NCBI GenBank assembly: GCA_036506395.1
Contig: DASXRU010000063.1
Coordinates: 1-9,536, forward strand
Reading direction: 5' to 3'
Length of the DNA stretch: 9,536 bases
DNA from: DASXRU01 sp036506395
GTDB taxonomy: Bacteria; Acidobacteriota; Blastocatellia; Pyrinomonadales; Pyrinomonadaceae
The position numbers were made by a program, and so were the translations under genes. Of this stretch, positions 6,276 to 9,536 are shown piece by piece. The notes under the pieces were generated by a model. That model searched no databases, had not been told where the DNA came from, and was given only the letters and a program-made list of their open reading frames with translations. Within the stretch, counting starts at the first letter, position 1; each line of letters opens with the position of its first letter.

Positions 6276-7751
6276 ATGCCAGAGCCCATCCGTTCTCTCA
6301 ATCGAATAAAGATCAACTCGCCTTGTCAGGCCGATTGGAATTCAATGATCGGCAACGACCAGGTGCGTTTTTGCGAACACTGCAATCTACAAGTAAACGA
6401 CCTCTCAACGATGACGCGCCAGGAGGCCCTGCGTTTGGTCGCCCGTTCGCAGGGTCGTTTGTGCGTCCGCTACATCCAAAGGCCCGACGGCGGACCGCTG
6501 CTGAACGCTGTGCCGCAAAAGCTTTATCGCATCAGCCGTCATGTTTCGCGTCTCGCGGCGGGAGCATTTAGTGCGACACTTAGTCTCTCAAGCGCAGTCG
6601 CCCAGACTCGTTCCACTGGGTCGGCCGCTGCGGAAGCCTCTCAGGTTGCGATTTCTGCCGGCCAGCGAGCATCTTTGCAAAAGGAAAATACCGCCAGCCT
6701 TTCGGGAACGATCACAGATCCAAATGACGCGGTGGTGCCTGGAGCCACGGTCCGACTAGTAAACACGACGACCGGAACGGAACAAACTACCACCACGTCA
6801 GATGAGGGAGAGTATTTGTTTCAAGCTCTCTCCGCCGGAGCTTATACACTCGTGGTTTCCAGCCCGGGATTCAAGACGACGGAGAGGACCGGCGTTCAGG
6901 TGCAGTCAGGATCCGGCGAACGGCTAAATGCAACCCTTGAAGTGGGTATGATCATGGGCGGCGTCGTTGTTTTCGTTGAGCCGGAAGAGCCACTCGTGAA
7001 AGCTGCTTTCAAAAACGATCTCGTGGCGGTAAAAGAACTCGCCTTCGCCGCCACCAACGTGAATGTTCGCGATAAGTTTACGAATATGACCGCTCTGGAT
7101 CAGGCCGTGGAGAATGGGAATATCGAGATGGTTCGCACGCTTCTCCTGGCTGGCGCCAGCGTCAAAGTGAAAAGCGAGAACGGTCTTACGGCGCTGATGT
7201 ACCTGCGGGAAAATACGACGGCTGAGCTCATCAACGAATTGATCGGCGCCGGCGCTAAGGTAAACGCCAGGGACGAAAACGGCGGCACTGTCTTGATGAA
7301 CGCCGTCTCCCTGTGTAATGCCGACTCGCTGAAAGCGCTGCTGGAAGCCGGAGTGAAAGTTGATGCCAGGGACAACGATGGCAAGACCGCGCTGATGTTT
7401 GCAGTCACCAACGATGACCCACGAGTTGCCAGGATGCTGCTTGACCTGGGGGCAGACGTCAACGTCAAAGATCACGAAGCAAATACGGCGCTGATGTTGG
7501 CGGCAGAAAGCGGCAAAGCTGCCACGGTCAAACTACTGATAGATGCGGGCGCTGATATCAACGCTCAAGACAGTGATGGACGGACCTCGTTAATGCGCGC
7601 CGATGAACCAGACAACGTAATGGTGCTGCTAAACGCGGGCGCCGACCTGACTATCAAAGATAAAGAGGGGAACACTGCCCTGCGTCTGGCGCGCAATGAC
7701 GAACAGAACGAAGTGATAAAGCTCCTGGAATCCCGCGGCGCACCGGAATGA
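6276..7751 (+). CDS. Cys4 module / Ig-like / ankyrin-repeat fusion protein
   Basis: A 491-residue multidomain protein of unknown role. Residues 13-76 form a conserved-looking module with Cys17, Cys33, Cys36 and Cys63 in NSPCQADWNSM, RFCEHCNLQV, LSTMTRQEAL and GRLCVRY, suggesting a metal-binding site; similar N-termini occur on Acidobacteriota and Bacteroidota proteins (from memory). A moderately hydrophobic segment at about 90-110 ends AVAQ and could be an internal signal or membrane span. Residues 139-223 match a carboxypeptidase-regulatory-like Ig fold (SGTITDPNDAVVPGATV, GEYLFQALSAGAYTL). From about 240 to the end lie about eight ankyrin repeats (NGLTALMYL, DGKTALMFAV, EANTALMLAAESG, EGNTALRLA, each followed by an L..AGA.V/I/L segment). 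If the hydrophobic part is a real span, the Cys module is cytoplasmic and the ankyrin repeats lie outside. Ankyrin repeats mediate protein binding, so a scaffold or sensor role is possible but unproven. Confidence 0.9.
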   Translation: MPEPIRSLNRIKINSPCQADWNSMIGNDQVRFCEHCNLQVNDLSTMTRQEALRLVARSQGRLCVRYIQRPDGGPLLNAVPQKLYRISRHVSRLAAGAFSATLSLSSAVAQTRSTGSAAAEASQVAISAGQRASLQKENTASLSGTITDPNDAVVPGATVRLVNTTTGTEQTTTTSDEGEYLFQALSAGAYTLVVSSPGFKTTERTGVQVQSGSGERLNATLEVGMIMGGVVVFVEPEEPLVKAAFKNDLVAVKELAFAATNVNVRDKFTNMTALDQAVENGNIEMVRTLLLAGASVKVKSENGLTALMYLRENTTAELINELIGAGAKVNARDENGGTVLMNAVSLCNADSLKALLEAGVKVDARDNDGKTALMFAVTNDDPRVARMLLDLGADVNVKDHEANTALMLAAESGKAATVKLLIDAGADINAQDSDGRTSLMRADEPDNVMVLLNAGADLTIKDKEGNTALRLARNDEQNEVIKLLESRGAPE

Positions 7752-7770
7752 TTCTTAGCGTAATGAGTTT

Positions 7771-7792
7771 GACAGGTCGAGCTAGATCTGTC
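7771..7792. promoter_or_regulatory. 22-bp dyad between fusion gene and metallothionein
   Basis: GACAGGTCGAG is followed directly by CTAGATCTGTC; 9 of 11 positions are complementary and one more is a G-T pair. It begins 20 bases after the preceding stop and ends 92 bases before the metallothionein ATG. A second small dyad (GTGA-TT-TCAC, 7795-7804) follows at once. It lacks a T-tract, so it is a poor terminator; an operator for the metallothionein gene is a reasonable guess. It does not resemble the known SmtB/ArsR 12-2-12 site. Confidence 0.4.
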
Positions 7793-7873
7793 TGGTGATT
7801 TCACAAACATTGGATTACGACGTGGCGGCTCGCTGTGTTAAGCTAGCGCCCCGTTATTCGTACTGATGTTTAT

Positions 7874-7878
7874 GGAGG
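7874..7878 (+). promoter_or_regulatory. Shine-Dalgarno of the metallothionein gene
   Basis: GGAGG lies 6 bases before ATG 7885. This near-ideal site is the main proof that the short 52-codon frame is a translated gene. Confidence 0.85.
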
Positions 7879-7884
7879 AATCTA

Positions 7885-8043
7885 ATGGCTAACAACGAAG
7901 AAGAGAAACAGTGCAAGAACCCGTCATGCTCCTGCCCGCCGCAACCTGGCGGCAAGTATTGCAGCGCGTCATGTGAAGGCACTGGCAACGTGATCGAACT
8001 GGACTGCGACTGCGGTCACCCGGAGTGCCGCGGCAACTTCTAG
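7885..8043 (+). CDS. Bacterial metallothionein (SmtA/BmtA-like)
   Basis: A 52-residue cytoplasmic metal-binding protein that should bind Zn, Cd or Cu ions through thiolates. It has eight Cys (C10, C15, C17, C26, C30, C41, C43, C48) and His45, about 15 percent Cys. The pieces GKYCSASCEG and DCGHPEC match the hallmark YCSEACADG and CGHTGC elements of cyanobacterial SmtA, which form its zinc-finger-like fold. The C-terminal Cys-x-Cys/His tail of SmtA is missing, so fewer metals may be bound (SmtA uses nine Cys and two His). The start ATG has a strong Shine-Dalgarno. It stands alone: no ArsR/SmtB repressor or metal exporter is adjacent within the window. It is 133 bases after the ankyrin fusion gene and converges with the TPR gene. 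Family call is strong; the metal preference cannot be read from sequence. Confidence 0.87.
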   Translation: MANNEEEKQCKNPSCSCPPQPGGKYCSASCEGTGNVIELDCDCGHPECRGNF

Positions 8044-8092
8044 CAGGCTGCTTGAACCAATTCGAAAGAGTCGTCCGTTTGCGCGTATCGGA

Positions 8093-8869
8093 CTAACCTG
8101 ACTGTTGATGCTTGATGATAACGCTGGCCAGGCGGGAGGCCATTTGCGGATCGATCTGCTTCAGCTTCTCCTGCTGCTCTAAAGCCTTCCGCTGATCGCC
8201 GAGGATCAGATAACTAATCGCCAAATTGAAGTAGTAAGATCCGTCATGCGGATTCAATGCGATCGCTTTCTGATGAAAGGCGATGGCCTCGCTCGCCCGT
8301 CCGGACTTTGAGAGGCTGACTGCCAGACCGTCGTACGCCAGTGAGTATTCAGGTTTGTCGCGGATCAAATGACGGTAAACGAACTCCGCGTACTTCTGTT
8401 GGCCCAGGCGATCGTAGGTGACGCCCATGTTGTAACGGGCTTTTGACAATCCCGGATCGACTGCCGCTGCTTTGGTAAAAGCTTCGAGCGCGCGCGGGTA
8501 CTGGCGCAATTCTCCCAGTGATTCGCCGAGGTTGTTGTATGCTTCCGCCAACCCGGGATCAAGCGCCACCGCTCGCTGGAAAGCGGCCACCGCCAGATCG
8601 AATTTCTTGAGCTGCATATCTGCATTGCCGATTTGCAGGTGAGCGCGGGCGGCAGTTTTTGGTGACTGGGTGGAGAGCAGTACGATCTGATTGTAGGAGC
8701 GTATGGCGTCTTCGTAGCGACCTTGCTGAAAAGCCACCTGCGCCGTTCGCGAAAGTCTTTGCACCTCGTTTGCCGGGTCAACCGCACGTTGGGCGAGCGC
8801 GATTGAAGTCATTAGCGTGGCCAGCAGCAAAGCTTCAACTATGTTGTACCAGGCTCTTGAAAAAGACAC
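8093..8869 (-). CDS. Secreted TPR-repeat protein
   Basis: A 258-residue protein with a signal peptide (about residues 1-27: a hydrophobic VEALLLATLMTSIALAQ then RAV) and about six tetratricopeptide repeats filling the rest. Clear units include GRYEDAIRSYNQIVLL, KKFDLAVAAFQRAVALDP, RQYPRALEAFTKAAAVDP, QQKYAEFVYRHLI and RASEAIAFHQKAIALNP. TPR arrays form a superhelix that binds other proteins; in the periplasm this suggests a scaffold for an envelope complex, but no partner can be named. The start is GTG at 8867-8869, with GGAG about 11 bases upstream on the minus strand. It is divergent from the outer-membrane protein gene at 9067 and convergent with the metallothionein gene (49 bases between stops). 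No enzymatic domain is present. Confidence 0.9.
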   Translation of the reverse strand: MSFSRAWYNIVEALLLATLMTSIALAQRAVDPANEVQRLSRTAQVAFQQGRYEDAIRSYNQIVLLSTQSPKTAARAHLQIGNADMQLKKFDLAVAAFQRAVALDPGLAEAYNNLGESLGELRQYPRALEAFTKAAAVDPGLSKARYNMGVTYDRLGQQKYAEFVYRHLIRDKPEYSLAYDGLAVSLSKSGRASEAIAFHQKAIALNPHDGSYYFNLAISYLILGDQRKALEQQEKLKQIDPQMASRLASVIIKHQQSG

Positions 8870-8986
8870 TTAGCGAATCTCCATTCCAGACTTGTTAAGA
8901 GACGCGTTTCCTGCCAAACCGTTTCTTCTGAGATGCGGGCCGGACCTCAAAAGAGACTAAACAAACAATTGGAGGCAAATCGGGAA

Positions 8987-9020
8987 TTGCGGCTTATTGC
9001 TATTATTTATGATAGTATCA
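8987..9020 (+). promoter_or_regulatory. Possible promoter with overlapping palindrome
   Basis: TATGAT at 9008-9013 is a good -10 candidate; TTGCGG at 8987-8992 is a weak -35 at a short 15-base spacing. A perfect 11-bp palindrome, TGATA-G-TATCA, at 9010-9020 overlaps the -10 and could be an operator. The region is AT-rich compared with its surroundings and lies about 50 bases before the start at 9067. Confidence 0.35.
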
Positions 9021-9047
9021 GCTCTCTTTTTCAAACTAACCTTTAGC

Positions 9048-9056
9048 AAGGAGGGG
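9048..9056 (+). promoter_or_regulatory. Shine-Dalgarno of the beta-barrel protein gene
   Basis: AAGGAGGGG lies 10 bases before ATG 9067. Together with the signal peptide directly after the ATG it fixes the start. Confidence 0.8.
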
Positions 9057-9066
9057 TAGATCCGCC

Positions 9067-9536
9067 ATGCGGAAAACCTTTTTGTTGTTTGTGATCGCAT
9101 TGGCTTGCGCGCCGGCGGGTTTTGCGCAGACGCGCGATTACTCGTTCTACGAATTCTACGTCGGGTACGCGCATGAACGCGCCGACAACGGAGCCGATCG
9201 GGCGGACCTTAATGCCACCCGAATAATCAATGGCGCAAGGGCCGACTTTGTGTCAGAGAGAACTGGATACAACGGCTTCAATGTTGAGTTCAACCAGAAT
9301 GTGACCCGTCACATAGGCATCGTCACAAACCTGAGTGGCACCTATGATCGCGTGAACTACTTCGATCGGCTGGCGGGCCGGACTATTGGCGCACACCTGT
9401 CACGCTACGATCTGCTGGCTGGACCGCGCTACAACTGGCGCTATTCAGGCGCGACGCCGTTCGTTCATGCGCTGTTCGGGATTTCCCATGTGCGAACGAA
9501 GTTTGACGGTCCGCTGCTAACGGGTACCAGGAACGA
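9067..9536 (+). CDS. Outer-membrane beta-barrel-like protein, 3' partial
   Basis: The frame is open from ATG 9067 to the window end (156 codons and 2 bases), so the C-terminus is missing. Residues 1-20 are a signal peptide (RKTFLLFVIALACAPAG then FAQ). The mature part has alternating aromatic/polar beta strands with Gly and Asn turns: YSFYEFYVGYAHERAD, YNGFNVEFNQNVTRHIG, VTNLSGTYDRV, YDLLAGPRYNWRY, PFVHALFGISHV. This matches small outer-membrane beta-barrels of the OmpA/OprF-like or OMP_b-brl type, where strands recur as GxxxxxxxR/Y and the DLLAGPRY-like strand is typical. A small structural or porin role in the outer membrane is inferred. It is transcribed away from the TPR gene and has its own strong ribosome-binding site. 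The full length, and whether a C-terminal OmpA peptidoglycan-binding domain follows, cannot be seen. Confidence 0.85.
   Translation, partial: MRKTFLLFVIALACAPAGFAQTRDYSFYEFYVGYAHERADNGADRADLNATRIINGARADFVSERTGYNGFNVEFNQNVTRHIGIVTNLSGTYDRVNYFDRLAGRTIGAHLSRYDLLAGPRYNWRYSGATPFVHALFGISHVRTKFDGPLLTGTRN

Noticed and set aside
7810..7844. A sigma-70 promoter (TTGGAT or TTACGA with TAAGCT) for the metallothionein gene.
   Set aside because: The hexamers match the consensus at only about half of positions or have wrong spacing; too weak to annotate.
6176..8093. The same stem GTCCG-N11-CGGAC occurs at 6176-6196 and 8073-8093.
   Set aside because: The loops are unrelated, the stems are only 5 bp, and the two sites differ in context (a promoter region and a gene end). 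Chance is likely.

Overview
The window looks like a chromosomal segment of a Gram-negative, soil-type bacterium, most likely an Acidobacteriota of the Blastocatellia/Pyrinomonadaceae kind. The reasons are style rather than a marker gene. There is a NarL-type regulator paired with a giant beta-propeller sensor kinase. There is a secreted protein starting with a carboxypeptidase-regulatory-like domain, there are many short secreted repeat proteins, several GTG/TTG starts are used, and heptanucleotide and palindromic repeats lie between genes. No rRNA, tRNA, CRISPR array, transposase or phage gene was seen.

Layout. Positions 1-753 hold the 3' part of a LuxR/NarL-type response regulator whose start lies outside the window. 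Twenty-five bases later comes a 3.4-kb sensor histidine kinase (779-4216) with a signal peptide, 14 propeller blades, a Y_Y_Y-like domain, one membrane span and a HisKA_3/HATPase core; the two form a two-component pair. Its 5' end is occupied by a compact palindromic element (819-987) with near-perfect 25-bp inverted ends. A spacer with a heptamer tandem repeat (4293-4334) separates the kinase from pseudouridine-5'-phosphate glycosidase psuG (4435-5334). PsuG converges on a small membrane-anchored or secreted protein of unknown function on the minus strand (5350-5928).

After a 347-bp gene-free stretch comes a 491-residue multidomain protein (6276-7751): a four-Cys N-terminal module, a weak hydrophobic segment, a carboxypeptidase-regulatory-like Ig fold and about eight ankyrin repeats. 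It is followed by a 52-codon gene (7885-8043) for a bacterial metallothionein with eight Cys and one His, a class easily missed by length cut-offs. A secreted TPR protein (8093-8869, minus strand) converges on it. Divergent from the TPR gene, an outer-membrane beta-barrel-like protein (9067 onward) runs off the window end.

How they work together. Only the regulator/kinase pair forms an evident functional unit: the sensor probably reads an extracytoplasmic ligand and passes phosphate to the regulator. The rest are single-gene units with their own ribosome-binding sites. No complete new multi-gene system is evident. The most unusual items are the palindromic element at the start of the kinase gene, the Cys4/Ig/ankyrin fusion protein, and the metallothionein beside it.
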